Of a stretch of DNA of 64,000 bases, positions 9,434 through 19,191 are shown piece by piece. The notes under the pieces were generated by a model, which saw nothing but the letters and a program-made list of their open reading frames with translations, had not been told where the DNA came from and searched no databases. Source of the DNA: Saturnia japonica (Eukaryota; Arthropoda; Insecta; Lepidoptera; Saturniidae); the NCBI GenBank assembly GCA_033032175.1, contig CM065322.1, forward strand, positions 8,618,001 to 8,682,000, written 5' to 3'. How positions within the stretch are numbered: position 1 is the stretch's first letter; every line of letters starts with the position of its first letter. The position numbers and the translations under genes are program-made.

Positions 9434-11768
9434 TTTTTTTTTTTTTTTTTTTTTTTGTAGAACTGACTACACTGTTAGCCTTAGGGGCCCTAAAGCCGCT
9501 GCGGCTTTTACAGCTTCACCGGACTTGGGGGCGAGCGCAGAGGGCACTCAGCCGCGAAAGTTTTGTGGACGACTCGCACGAGGGTGCCAAAGTGGCCGGA
9601 CCTCGGCTCGGGCGGTCGTCGCGTTCGCAAATAGGTCGCGATCTATTCGAATCCCTACACCTACGATTCGAGCTAACTAAATATACACATAGGCACGTTC
9701 CCTTCCTCCTGGGAGGAAGGAAGGAACCGTGCGTATGTGTATTCAATAATTGGAATGTTTCTACACTAACTAGCGCTAACTAACTAGCGTAAAAAAAGAA
9801 AAAAAAAGGTCCCTCACAGAACCTATGTACCTGTGTGGTGTGCACGTGTGTATGTTCATACGTGTGTAGTGTTGTATGTAGGTAGCTAAGTGATGCACGT
9901 ACAGTGTCACTTGTATCGCGCGGGCGGTTGCCTGACCCAAGGGTTTCACACCGAGGAACGGACCTAGGCTTGGGTTACCGCTAGAGAGGGTGGACGTGAC
10001 GGGTGTGCTGGAGCGAAATTGACCGCCCGCCCTCTGCGGAGAGAACGGTGGTTACGCGGGCGTGGGCGCTGGCACGCTCTGTTTGGAGAGACGGATGTGT
10101 AATATTTATTCGAATTTTCGATGTGATCGTCGGGATCAATAAAAATATTGCGCGGCCGGCGTTTGCACCGGATGTCCGTGGGTGCCGGAACATAAGTGGC
10201 GGCTGTTTTTATTAACGGATTCGCGTGGTTCGACGCGGTGTCGAAATAGGAACGGGAGAGCTGTTTAACGTAGGCATGTATCGAAGGAAGCTCCATATCT
10301 CTATGGAGATCTACGCTTCGAACATACCACGGGGCCCCGGTGAGACGATAGAGGAACCTATTCTGTATCGATTGTAACCGTTTGAAACTCGACTCGGACG
10401 TATGTGCGAACACGGCGCAACTGTATGTCAAAATTGGTCGAATACACGTCTTGTAGAGCGTGAGCTTATGTCGCGTGGACATTTTACTCACCGAACACAA
10501 CAGAGGATGCAACCGGCCCAGGACCCACGCGGCCCTGTTCCTAACCTTACGGATGTGGGGTCTAAAAGAGAGCCTACTATCTAGGGTTACCCCTAGATAT
10601 TTGGTCTCTCTTACATACGGAATCGGATTATCGTAGAGCTTAACAGGTTTAAGCTTCCACGGTATCTGTGACGAATCCGCATCGAAGAGCATCGCGGCGC
10701 TCTTCGAGGGATTAACGGCTATACGCCACTCGTTAAACCACTTCCCGAGAGTGGTCACGGAGCGTTGGACTTTGTGTCTGAGGTGGGATCTATTCCTATC
10801 TGAGGCATATAAGACTGTATCGTCAGCGTATAGCCCTACCTCGACCTCCGGGAGTCGAGGTAGGTCACTAACGTACAGGTTAAATAGGCTAGGAGCCAGG
10901 ATCGAACCTTGGGGAACGCCTGAGCGTATTAGACGGGGCGTGGACAATTCACCTTCCACTCTATAGCGAAAGGTGCGATCTGTTAGATAGTCGCGAATTA
11001 TTTTAATTAGCCTATCGGGGATTTCAAAGTGATACAACTTGTAGATCAATCCCTCGTGCCAGACCTTATCGAAGGCCTTGGCAACGTCGAAAAAGACCGC
11101 AAGTGTACGGCGGGGTTTATATAATTCAGCAAAATTAAATGCAACGTGCTCCGTGAGGCGGTGCACTTGATGAGTGCAAGAATATCTAGCACGGAAACCG
11201 AATTGCTCAGGCGGATAGAGGTCTTTCTCCTCTATTACTGACTTGAGACGGTTCAGAAGGATCCGCTCGTACATTTTCCCTAAAGTATTTAGGAGACTGA
11301 TCGGGCGATAGCTGTCGGGAAGCGACGCGCTCTTGCCGGGCTTACGGATACCTATGACTATGGCCTTTTTCCAGGCGGCTGGAAAATGGCAGTGGGCTAT
11401 GGCTACATTGAAGATGCAGACCAAAAGAGCTATGAGGCGATCGGGAAGAAGTCTAAGTACTTCATTCCTGATCCCGTCGGGACCTGGTGCTTTTCTAAGC
11501 TTAAGGCTTTTTATAATGGAAAGAACCTCCTCAGACGTGACTGGGGACAGGGAGTCTGTCGCGGGGAGCTTATCCAGCCCCCGCACGCATCCATCGATAC
11601 CCTCGACCCGGTCGGTATTTGCATCGACACTGTTCGGAGAGCACTGGCTCTCCAAACAAGTGGCGAGGCACTCCGCCTTGTCGCTGCTATCGAAGGCGAG
11701 CGGTATACCGGGACCCCTCTCGAGGGGGGGCATAAGATAAGAAGCCTCTATTTTGAGGCTGTGAGCTA
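9434..11768 (-). mobile_element. Jockey-clade LINE, 5'-truncated, RT frame open
   Basis: On the minus strand: poly(A) tail seen as 23 T (9434-9456), 3' UTR 9457-9963, ORF2 fragment 9964-11768, 5' truncation at 11768. The 3' UTR is clearly related to those ending at 12342 and 18510 (shared words gccgcagcggct, agggcccctaa, ctaacagtgt), but lacks about ten bases near 9500 that both plus-strand copies have, so it is a different subfamily. Includes a small hairpin ccttcctcctgggaggaagg. Confidence 0.9.
9964..11766 (-). CDS. Jockey-clade reverse transcriptase (ORF2, N-terminally truncated)
   Basis: This encodes the reverse transcriptase part of a Jockey-clade ORF2, which copies the element RNA at a nicked target in the nucleus. 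The frame is open from the truncation point; the first Met is at 11733, giving 589 residues, but this is not the natural start because the endonuclease half is missing. Numbering from that Met, the conserved blocks are APGPDGIRNEVL (about 82-93), SYRPISLLNTLGKMYER (about 141-157), FFDVAKAFDKVWH (about 214-226), SGVPQGSILAPSLFNLY (about 271-287) and the catalytic YADD at 302-305, followed by a thumb and a basic tail ending SLAVTQA. All catalytic residues are present and there is no stop, so the copy is young. Without endonuclease, ORF1 or promoter it cannot move by itself. Closest family by motif spacing is Jockey; confident to clade, not to named element. Confidence 0.9.
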   Translation of the reverse strand, partial: AHSLKIEASYLMPPLERGPGIPLAFDSSDKAECLATCLESQCSPNSVDANTDRVEGIDGCVRGLDKLPATDSLSPVTSEEVLSIIKSLKLRKAPGPDGIRNEVLRLLPDRLIALLVCIFNVAIAHCHFPAAWKKAIVIGIRKPGKSASLPDSYRPISLLNTLGKMYERILLNRLKSVIEEKDLYPPEQFGFRARYSCTHQVHRLTEHVAFNFAELYKPRRTLAVFFDVAKAFDKVWHEGLIYKLYHFEIPDRLIKIIRDYLTDRTFRYRVEGELSTPRLIRSGVPQGSILAPSLFNLYVSDLPRLPEVEVGLYADDTVLYASDRNRSHLRHKVQRSVTTLGKWFNEWRIAVNPSKSAAMLFDADSSQIPWKLKPVKLYDNPIPYVRETKYLGVTLDSRLSFRPHIRKVRNRAAWVLGRLHPLLCSVSKMSTRHKLTLYKTCIRPILTYSCAVFAHTSESSFKRLQSIQNRFLYRLTGAPWYVRSVDLHRDMELPSIHAYVKQLSRSYFDTASNHANPLIKTAATYVPAPTDIRCKRRPRNIFIDPDDHIENSNKYYTSVSPNRACQRPRPRNHRSLRRGRAVNFAPAHPSRPPSLAVTQA

Positions 11769-12098
11769 ATTATCAAACTCTACGTAAAAAATGTAATTGC
11801 TTTTTAATTACATACTTATTGAGTTATTTTATCAGAAATTTCAAAAACATAACATGAATAAGATTTTTTTGTGACTAAATGTAAGTAATGAGTAAGTATG
11901 TAAGTAACACTTCGTACGCAATAGTTATACATATAAATAATATATAACTTACAAGTTAAACTCGAAAATAATTTAATAGACAGTATTGTACTTTGTTGCA
12001 ATGCAAAAGTGAAGCTGTAGCGACATCTCCATAGCGACACACAGCGACATCTATCGAGCCACATACGACGCATCCTACATCGCGCTATAGAAATTAAC
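11769..12098. repeat. Right 330 bp direct repeat flanking Jockey LINE
   Basis: Second copy of 9104-9433. It starts at the 5'-truncated end of the LINE and then continues into tcttcaattgag, the presumed original right flank. Confidence 0.85.
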
Positions 12099-12128
12099 TC
12101 TTCAATTGAGTATATATACAAGAACCCG

Positions 12129-12139
12129 ACTACAACCGT
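12129..12139 (+). repeat. Left target-site duplication of plus-strand Jockey pair
   Basis: The word actacaaccgt occurs here and again at 18531-18541 directly after the poly(A) of the full-length element. Between them lie a short 3' fragment and the full-length copy, so both appear to have entered as one insertion. Confidence 0.65.
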
Positions 12140-12338
12140 GGGAAGTTAGATCGCGACTTTTTCGCATTCGCGACGACCGCCCGAGCCGAGGTTCGGCCAC
12201 TGTGGCACCCTCGTGCGGGTCGTCACAAACTTTCGCGGCTGAGTGCCCTAAGCGCTCGCCCCCAAGTCCGGTGAAGCTGTAAAAGCCGCAGCGGCTCTGT
12301 TTGACGATAGGGCCCCTAAAGGCTAACAGTGTCGTCAG

Positions 12339-12392
<54 letters not shown>
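12140..12392 (+). mobile_element. Short 3'-end fragment of Jockey LINE with 50 A tail
   Basis: About 200 bases of 3' UTR (agatcgcgactttttcgc ... gtcagttct), then 50 A at 12343-12392. It is about 98 percent identical by eye to the 3' UTR at 18311-18510 (a few substitutions and one indel). It directly abuts the first base of the full-length copy with no intervening host DNA. Its first bases (gggaag after accgt) echo the start of the full-length element (ccgtgggatt). Confidence 0.85.
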
Positions 12393-12394
<2 letters not shown>

Positions 12395-12467
12395 GTGGGA
12401 TTCCGATTTCGACCGCTGACGTGAACGGACGTGTCCGCTCGCGCTCTCGATCGCTTTCCGAATTATC

Positions 12468-12690
12468 GCATTCTACTTAAATTAGTGTACAACTTCTTTA
12501 CTCTGATCCACGGACCCGGTCCTAGGCCTGCCGGTTCAGAGTACACAGTGTAAAGCTGGTTTTTTAAGCCATTTCATCGCGCTCTGCTTGTACTAGTGTA
12601 CGACTTGTTTGTTTTGATCAACGGACCCGGTCCTAGGCCTGCCGGTTCAAAGCACACAGTTTTAAGCTAGTTATTAAGCTATTCATACCG
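12468..12690 (+). repeat. Two-unit tandem repeat in Jockey 5' UTR
   Basis: Two units of about 111 bases. The core cggacccggtcctaggcctg is at 12511 and again at 12622. Flanks are related too (attagtgtacaacttctt / ctagtgtacgacttgttt; cacagtgtaaagctggtt / cacagttttaagctagtt). Repeated 5' UTR units in LINEs commonly hold the internal promoter; that role here is inference. Confidence 0.8.
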
Positions 12691-12773
12691 CGTGTTATAG
12701 CGAGGTCGGTGTTATTGTTGTGTAGCGAGTATCTAGGTACTCGTTGCGCGCATAGCGCCGTCTCGCTCGCACA

Positions 12774-12927
12774 TTTCGTGTAGCACTTCGGTGCACACGA
12801 AAAAACCGTACTTGTCAGTACGACAATAAACGCGCTTTTCAGCGCGAAATCCTGTTTCTAAAGACACGCAAATCCACGGTTTAGTGGTCGTTCGTCGGAT
12901 ACCTAACGGTGCTAACGAAGACGAACG
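12774..12927 (+). other. Cluster of four hairpins in Jockey 5' UTR
   Basis: Four consecutive potential stem-loops. First, 12774-12802: tttcgtgt/acacgaaa plus gcac/gtgc closed by a ttcg tetraloop, with one bulged A. Second, 12807-12822: cgtac/gtacg, loop ttgtca. Third, 12831-12846: cgcgc/gcgcg, loop ttttca. Fourth, cgttcgtc at 12889-12896 with gacgaacg at 12920-12927. They lie before ORF1. Confidence 0.65.
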
Positions 12928-13308
12928 GGGCGTGACCCGAGCGCTCTCCGGTTACTTCCTTCTGAGGTAAACGATAACTCGGACGGGCCTGGGAATCTTA
13001 GCCTTTGCCTTTTTGCATAGTTAAGCCCCAGGTGTCTCCTACCCAACCCTTCCTATCCTTACCATCCATCCTTGTGGTTGTTTGGGCGGAGCCACGGTAT
13101 ATACCGGCCTGCGTCCTCTGCCACAAGACTGCTAGGGACTCCCCTAGGGAAACGATAGGTCCTTTTCCTGTGTTTCATTACACCGTGACACACAGGTCTC
13201 ATTGCTCCGGGCTCGGATAGCCCGTTAAATTCGTTCGGCGTACTCCCCTGCCCTCCAGGCAGGGAGGTGAATAAAATTCACTCCCCCGACCTCCAAACCG
13301 CCACCGCG

Positions 13309-15130
13309 ATGGCCGATTTAAAATACGCCGAGTTAGAAGCACGTTTTAGGCAGCTGGAAGCCGAACACCAGCGCCTTATTAATTACATGTCGCTGCATAT
13401 GCCCGCGCAAAGCAGCGACTATGTTAGCAGGGCACAGATGGCGGACTCGCTGCGGCCGCCATCGGCCAATCAGAGCGCGGATGCCGCGCACGCCATCCCC
13501 TCCACCTCCGCCGCGATCTCACCCGCCGCCGCGCCACCCGGTTTCACGCGACCCGCCTCGGTCCCTGCGACCGAGTACCCCCACCCCACTAACCTCGCAA
13601 GCGCGAGCCACGCCCCTAAGTCCCGAGCAAAATCGCAACAGCGATCTTTTACCCCCGGTCCCTATGGCCGCCCCGCTAAACCCGTTGCCCCCGCGGCAAC
13701 CAAATCAACACCGGTGTACAACTCTTTTTCGGCCCTTCCAGCCGAAACAGATATGGATGCACCATTAAGTCCAACCCCCTCCTCGGAAATGGAACTAACG
13801 CTCCACTTCCAAGAACCGGTCCTAATCCCGACCGAACCTACCGCGGAAAATGACGAATTCACGGTCGTCAAATCCCGCAAACGCGCGCCCCGTGATAGCC
13901 CCGTTGAGGAAAACGCGGCTAAAACAACGAAAATAACAAACGGCTCCGCCGCCCCCGCACCCTCCTCAAATACCGACGAACCGGTCGTCGGTAAAAAGCA
14001 AAAACCCCCCCCCGATAATTATCCATGATAAGACTGTATGGACAAAGCTCACCAATGAGCTTAAAACACTAAAAATAGGATACACCAAAGCGCGTAATAC
14101 CGCGACAGGTATCTCCCTGACGATGAGCACGCCAAACTGCCATCGCAAGTTGACCACCCTCCTCCGTAGTAGGAACATTTCCTACTACACTTACGCCCTC
14201 GAAGAGGAGCGTGTCCTACGGGTTGTGCTTCGGCGCATCCCAGTCGAGATCTCACCAGAGGAAGTCTTTGCCTCCATCGAAGCACAAAAAGTCCCCATCC
14301 GAGAGGTACATCGGATGTATAACAAAGAGAAACGAGCCCTTCCAATGCTCGTTTTAATCTTAGATAAAACGCCTGAGGGCAAAAAAATCTTTAATCTAGA
14401 AATCGTATGCGAGCTCTCCGGAATAACCGTAGAGCCTCCATACAAAAATTCGAAGCCCTCCCAATGCCACAACTGCCAGTTGTACGGACACTCTGCCCGC
14501 AACTGCTTCCTTCGTCCGAGGTGCGTTAAGTGCCTCGAAGACCACCCAACCAGGGAGTGCACGCGTCAGCGTGACTCTAACACCCCCCCGAGCTGCGTAC
14601 TATGCAGGGAGGAGGGACATCCTGCGAACTATCGCGGATGCCCCAAGGCCCCGCACACCATGCACCCCCGCCGCCCTGGGCAGGCTGCTCCTCAGCGGGC
14701 ACCCCCCGCCTCAGGGTCCCGGGCGCAGAAACCTCTGCTCAATCCAGAGGTCTTTCCGTCCCTCCCTGCCCCCCGCCGCACTCAGGCGACCGTAGGCCTC
14801 CCCGCACCCCAGGTGCAGCCCAAACCCGTGCGTTCGACTCAGAACGCATGGGCCCCCAAACCGCAGCCCCTTATGGCTATGGACATCCCTGCGCCCCGCG
14901 CTCCAGCGCCCCGCGCCCCAGCACCACGCGCTCCAGCGTCCCGCGCCACCACAATGGATGACCTTATGTTATCGCTCACTCGTGAGCATGAGATACGCGA
15001 AATCCTTGCATACAAGGCCCATATGGAGCAGTACGGTTTCGTCGAAACCATAGCTGCCTTTCCCCGGCTCGTAGAGACGTTACAGCGTCTCGATCGCGAA
15101 GCCGCCAACCTCAGGCCTCTCAATGGCTAA
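13309..15130 (+). pseudogene. Jockey ORF1 (Gag-like nucleic-acid-binding protein), one frameshift
   Basis: ORF1 proteins of this clade coat the element RNA and bring it to target DNA. I choose the ATG at 13309 (MADLKYAELEARFRQLEAEH), which opens a short coiled coil; the frame runs upstream to 13267 but only from a GTG. A Pro/Ser/Thr/Ala-rich region follows. The frame breaks at a run of nine C at 14005-14013; the downstream frame resumes at once with IIIHDKTVWTKL, the conserved Gag domain of this clade, and continues through three CCHC zinc knuckles (about 14465-14643: CHNCQLYGHSARNC, CVKCLEDHPTREC, CVLCREEGHPANYRGC). A Pro-Ala-Arg repeat (APAPR units, 14880-14945) precedes a helical C-terminus. 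A single-base slip in the C run is the only break, so it could be a recent mutation or a sequencing slip. It ends at 15130, overlapping ORF2 by eight bases. Confidence 0.85.
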
Positions 15131-16136
15131 ACTCAAGCCGAGAGGTTTAAACATCTCCTTTTTTAATGCGCGGAACCTATATCCGCAGCGTGATCTCGTC
15201 GCGACTTATCTTAAAGATCACCAAATAGACGTTCTCTTAGTACAGGAAACGCTCTTAAAGCGTGCTAAACGCAATCCGAGTATCGCAAACTATAACATCG
15301 TAAGAAATGACCGCGACGGCCGAGGGGGCGGCACTCTCATTTACTACAAGCGCTCGTTGTATTGCATGCCGATAGATCCTCCGATACTTACCAATATGGA
15401 AGTATCCGTGTGTAGACTAGGAATGACCGATCATCCGTCCATAACGATCGTATCCGCGTACCTCTCACCGACGAAAGTACCTCTCAGGTCTGACCTAGAG
15501 AAGCTACTCTCGCTCGGCACATCGGTCATTATCGCAGGTGACCTCAACAGTGGACACACGTCCTTCAACAATTGGAGAGACACCAGCAATGGGGTTATTC
15601 TCGAAGGGTTGTCGGACGAGTTAAACTTTGACGTCATAGCGCCTCCCACTCCCACCCACTTTCAAGATCACTGTATACCGACAGTGCTTGACATAGCCCT
15701 CCTGAAAAATATCGCGCTTCAGGTACGACTCATTCGGGTTGTACACGAACTCGACTCCGACCATCGCCCGGTCATCCTACAGCTAGGACAACTAGATGAC
15801 TCCAGCCCTCCTACAATCACAATGGTTGACTATGCAAAATTAAAACACTACCTCGCGGATAGGCAGTCCTCGCCCAGTCTCGTTAGGGTCCCGGACGTGT
15901 TGGAGTCAGTTGCGCACGTAGATCTCGCAATCGACTCCCTAGTTGACCACCTCCAAGTCGGCATCGGAGAGGCCTCGAGAGAGGTCGAAGCGGCGAACGA
16001 TCGCCGCTTTGTACTCCCTGCCGACGTGCGAGCGTTGTTGACGGAGAAGAACGCTGCGACTCGTGCGCATGACTCTTATCCGACCGATGCAAACCGACCA
16101 ATTGCAATTCAGGAGTTAAAGCCTATACCGAGCTAA
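15123..16136 (+). CDS. Jockey ORF2 endonuclease domain (then truncated)
   Basis: This is the apurinic-type endonuclease that nicks target DNA to prime reverse transcription. The ATG at 15123 lies inside the ORF1 stop region (ATGGCTAA, overlap of eight bases). Expected active-site residues are present: N15 in FFNARNL, E42 in VQETLL, D140 and N142 in AGDLNSGH, and D213-H214 in SDHRPV. The fold appears complete at about residue 225; a linker with KNAATRAHDSYPTDANR follows, and the frame then runs into a stop at 16136. The continuation is homologous to reverse transcriptase ORF2 but is broken at once. The contrast between this intact half and the decayed RT half is abrupt. Confidence 0.85.
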   Translation: MAKLKPRGLNISFFNARNLYPQRDLVATYLKDHQIDVLLVQETLLKRAKRNPSIANYNIVRNDRDGRGGGTLIYYKRSLYCMPIDPPILTNMEVSVCRLGMTDHPSITIVSAYLSPTKVPLRSDLEKLLSLGTSVIIAGDLNSGHTSFNNWRDTSNGVILEGLSDELNFDVIAPPTPTHFQDHCIPTVLDIALLKNIALQVRLIRVVHELDSDHRPVILQLGQLDDSSPPTITMVDYAKLKHYLADRQSSPSLVRVPDVLESVAHVDLAIDSLVDHLQVGIGEASREVEAANDRRFVLPADVRALLTEKNAATRAHDSYPTDANRPIAIQELKPIPS

Positions 16137-17987
16137 AAGTCACAGATGGGATTCCTTAGTTATTGGTTAAGGCCGTCACATCTGACTTATTCGGAAAGTA
16201 ACCCACGGCCCTAACATAGACACCCAACCTCGCAAAACCCCCTCGAAAGGGGTACCAGGCACTACACGCAAAACGATACCATTTCAAGGCGGAGTGCCTT
16301 GCCGCTTGTTTGGAGAGCCAGTGCACAGAACAGCGTCAAGAAACACCGACCGAGTCAGAGACATTAAGCCCGCGTAGACCAGCTGAATAAGCTTTCGGCA
16401 TGGAACCCTGTCCCTGTCACTTCTGAGGAATTTCTTGAAAATTCTCAAAAAGCCTTAAGCTCAGATAAGTTTTCTGGTCCCGACGGTATCAGGAACGAAG
16501 TACTTCAAACTTCTTCCCGATCACCTCATAACTCTTATTGGTCTGAATATTTAATGTAGCCATTAGCCAACTTGCCATTTTCCAAACGTCTGAAAAGCCA
16601 TTAACATAGGTATTAACAAGCCCGGCAAGAGCACGTCGCTTCCCTTCAGCTACCGCACTATCAGTCTCCTAAATACCCTAGGTAAAATCTATGAGCGGAT
16701 CCTCCTGAACCATCTCAAATCCGTAATAGAGCTAGACACCTCGACCCGCCTGAGCAATTCGATTTTCGTGCTAGACACTTTGGCACTCATCAAGTGCAAC
16801 CACCTCACGGAGCACAAAATCTTTAAATTTACAAATTATCGAATCCATCCATGGCAGTCTATTTCGACGTAGCCAAGGACCTTTGATTAAGGTCTTGGCA
16901 CGAAGGATTAGTGATAAACTGTACTCCCACGAAGTCCCCGATAGATTAGTTAAAAAATCCGTATTAGCACAAAGACCGCACCTTTCGATACAGAGTGGAA
17001 GGTGAACTATCCACACCCCATCCTTAACGCTCAGGTTCCACTAGGTTCCATCCTGGCACCTAGCAAGTCAATCTGTACGTCAGTGACCTACAAAAGGTTC
17101 CAGAGAAAGTTGAAGTAGGTCTATACGCTGACGAAACAGTCATATACTCCTGAAAAGGCAAACGAGAAAACCTCAAATAGATCCTAGTTCTGTGTCCACT
17201 CTCGGAAGTGGTTTAACGACTGGCCAATAGCCATAAACCCGCGAAAGAGCGCAACGGTGCTCTTCGATCAAACCGCCACACAGATACCTGAAAACGAAGG
17301 ACAATCCCCTTGAACTCTGGGCCAATGTCCGATTCCCTGCGAAAAGGCGACCAAATATCTAGAGAGTAACCCTAGATAGATGACTCTCATTAATACGGGA
17401 CACCAATCTAGTCAGCAAAATGCTCCTGGACCCTAGCCCGATTGCATACCTGTTATGTGCTGCAAGCAAAATTGTTCCGAGACAAAAACTTACGCTCTAC
17501 AAGATGTGTATCCGTCCGATCATGACAGCAGCCCGTTGCGTTCGCACATATTGTCAAGTCATAACTGGGAAACTTATTAGCCAGCAAAAACAAACTGGCT
17601 TCACCGCCTTTCGGCCACCCTGGTTTGTTCGTAAGTAGGATCTCCATAGAGATATGAAACATCCCTCGATACATGCATATGCCAACACCTTTCTCGCTCG
17701 TATTTCGACACCTGCGTCGAACCACGCGAAACCCTTAATAAAACGGTCCAGCTTCTTATGTTCCCGACCCCAACGCCTGCCGGAGAAAACCGGCCGCGTA
17801 ATATATTCACTGACCCGCCGACCAAACCGAAAAAGCTAACGCGTTCTACGCCGACACCGTCCCTCCAAACAGAGCGTGCCACCGCCCACGCCCGCGTAAC
17901 CACCGTTCTCTCCGCAGAGGACGGGCGGTCAACTTCGCTCCCGCACACCCGTCACGTCCACCCTCTCTAGCGGCAACCCAAGCCTAG
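16137..17987 (+). pseudogene. Jockey ORF2 reverse transcriptase, heavily decayed
   Basis: Homologous along its length to the open RT at 9964-11766 but with many stops and indels. Recognisable pieces across frames include SGPDGIRNEVLQ (near 16475), PPEQFDFRAR (near 16745), YFDVAKD (near 16857), RTFRYRVEGELSTP (near 16975) and VEVGLYADETVIYS (near 17115), where the second Asp of YADD is Glu-shifted to ADE. From about 17860 the sequence again closely matches the other copy (agagcgtgccaccgcccacg) to the stop at 17985-17987. It cannot make an active RT. Confidence 0.85.
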
Positions 17988-18530
17988 GTCCGTTCCTCGG
18001 TGTGAAGCCCTTGGGTCAGGCAGCCGCCCGCGCGATACAAAGTGACACTATACGTGCAACACTTAGTTACCCACACACAACATTACACACGTATGAACAC
18101 ACACACGTGCACACCACACAGGTACATAGGTTCTGTAAGGGACCTTTTTTTTCTTTTTTTGCGCTAGTTAGACTAATGCGCTAGTTAGTGTAGAAAAACC
18201 ATTCCGATTAACAAATACACATACGCATGGTCCACTCCTTCCTCCCAGGAGGAGGGGAACGTGCATATGAGTATATATTAGTGAGCTCGAATTCTCATAA
18301 GATTAGGGAATTAGCTAGATCGCGACTTTTTCGCATTCGCGACGACCGCCCGAGCCGAGGTTCGGCCACTCTGGCACCCTCGTGCGGGTCGTCACAAACT
18401 TTCGCGGCTGAGTGCCCTAAGCGCTCGCCCCCAAGTCCGGTGAAGCTGTATAAGCCGCAGCGGCTCTGTTTGACGATAGGGCCCCTAAGGCTAACAGTGT
18501 AGTCAGTTCTAAAAAAAAAAAAAAAAAAAA
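17988..18530 (+). other. Jockey 3' UTR and poly(A)
   Basis: Begins gtccgttcctcggtgtgaag and includes a purine-poor cacacgtgcacaccacacag block, repeated gcgctagttag words (18160-18190), a small hairpin cctcccaggagg near 18242-18253, and a 20-A tail at 18511-18530. Strongly conserved with the minus-strand copy at 9457-9963 apart from the roughly ten-base subfamily difference near 18465. Confidence 0.8.
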
Positions 18531-18541
18531 ACTACAACCGT
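18531..18541 (+). repeat. Right target-site duplication of Jockey pair
   Basis: actacaaccgt, matching 12129-12139. The following tggacagctgcc is presumed original flank. Confidence 0.65.
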
Positions 18542-19190
18542 TGGACAGCTGCCCGCCAGACATAACACCCGTCTGGTCGGAGGATCCTCCCTTTGCAATA
18601 GTTACCGACAGTAAGTATCGATAGTAAGTAGGCAATGTGATCTAAAACTTAAAGTAAGTAATCCCTTCTAGTAGATATTTTAAAAACAATGAAACAATTG
18701 AAATGGGAGTGACAGATTAACAGTACAAACAAGAATTGGCTTTAAATGTTAGTGTGCCATCCACAGATATCTAGTGTTACCACATTTTAGATGAATATAA
18801 ATGCTATTCATTTTAGAATACTAAAGCTAATGGTTTAATGATTATTTAGGTGATTCAGGTTTCCACTTTTCGTGTATACCTCTGATAAAAAAACATATTG
18901 TGTCAATTTGAAAGCAAAGTGCAAAACCCGAGGCACGCCCAAAAAAATTAGCTATGTCATAATTTTGCTGTACTGTGAAGCTGTGGCACCGTCTTCTAGT
19001 CAGTGTGTTCCCTCCTCTCTACAACATGGAGTCCTGTGATCATAGAGGAGGAAACATGAAGAAACATTTGAGTAGACCAACAAAATTGCACTGTGCATAC
19101 CATCAGGTATAGTACCAACATTTTGTCATTTTATGACAAAAACAACCTACAATTATTGAAACTGTGTGTTGAGCCAGTGATTTATTGATA
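18542..19190. other. Intergenic DNA, no gene recognised
   Basis: AT-rich sequence with no supported exon or repeat boundary that I can define. Confidence 0.45.
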
Positions 19191-19191
19191 A

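Larger units (their letters stand above)
12393..18530 (+). mobile_element. Full-length Jockey-clade LINE with decayed RT core
   Basis: About 6.1 kb: 5' UTR 12393-13308, ORF1 13309-15130 (one frameshift), ORF2 from 15123 with intact endonuclease to about 16110, a heavily decayed reverse transcriptase segment to about 17820, an ORF2 tail that is again well kept, 3' UTR 17988-18510 and 20 A at 18511-18530. The flanking word actacaaccgt is duplicated at 12129 and 18531. The 3' UTR and ORF2 tail are about 93-95 percent identical by eye to the minus-strand copy at 9434-11768, while the RT core is nearer 75-78 percent with many indels. Confidence 0.85.

Noticed and set aside
11333..11769. Plus-strand frames of 127 and 135 codons
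   Set aside because: They are antisense shadows of the reverse transcriptase frame on the minus strand.
12343..12392. 50 A run as an assembly gap filler or microsatellite
   Set aside because: It follows a complete LINE 3' UTR and is best read as the poly(A) tail of that fragment.
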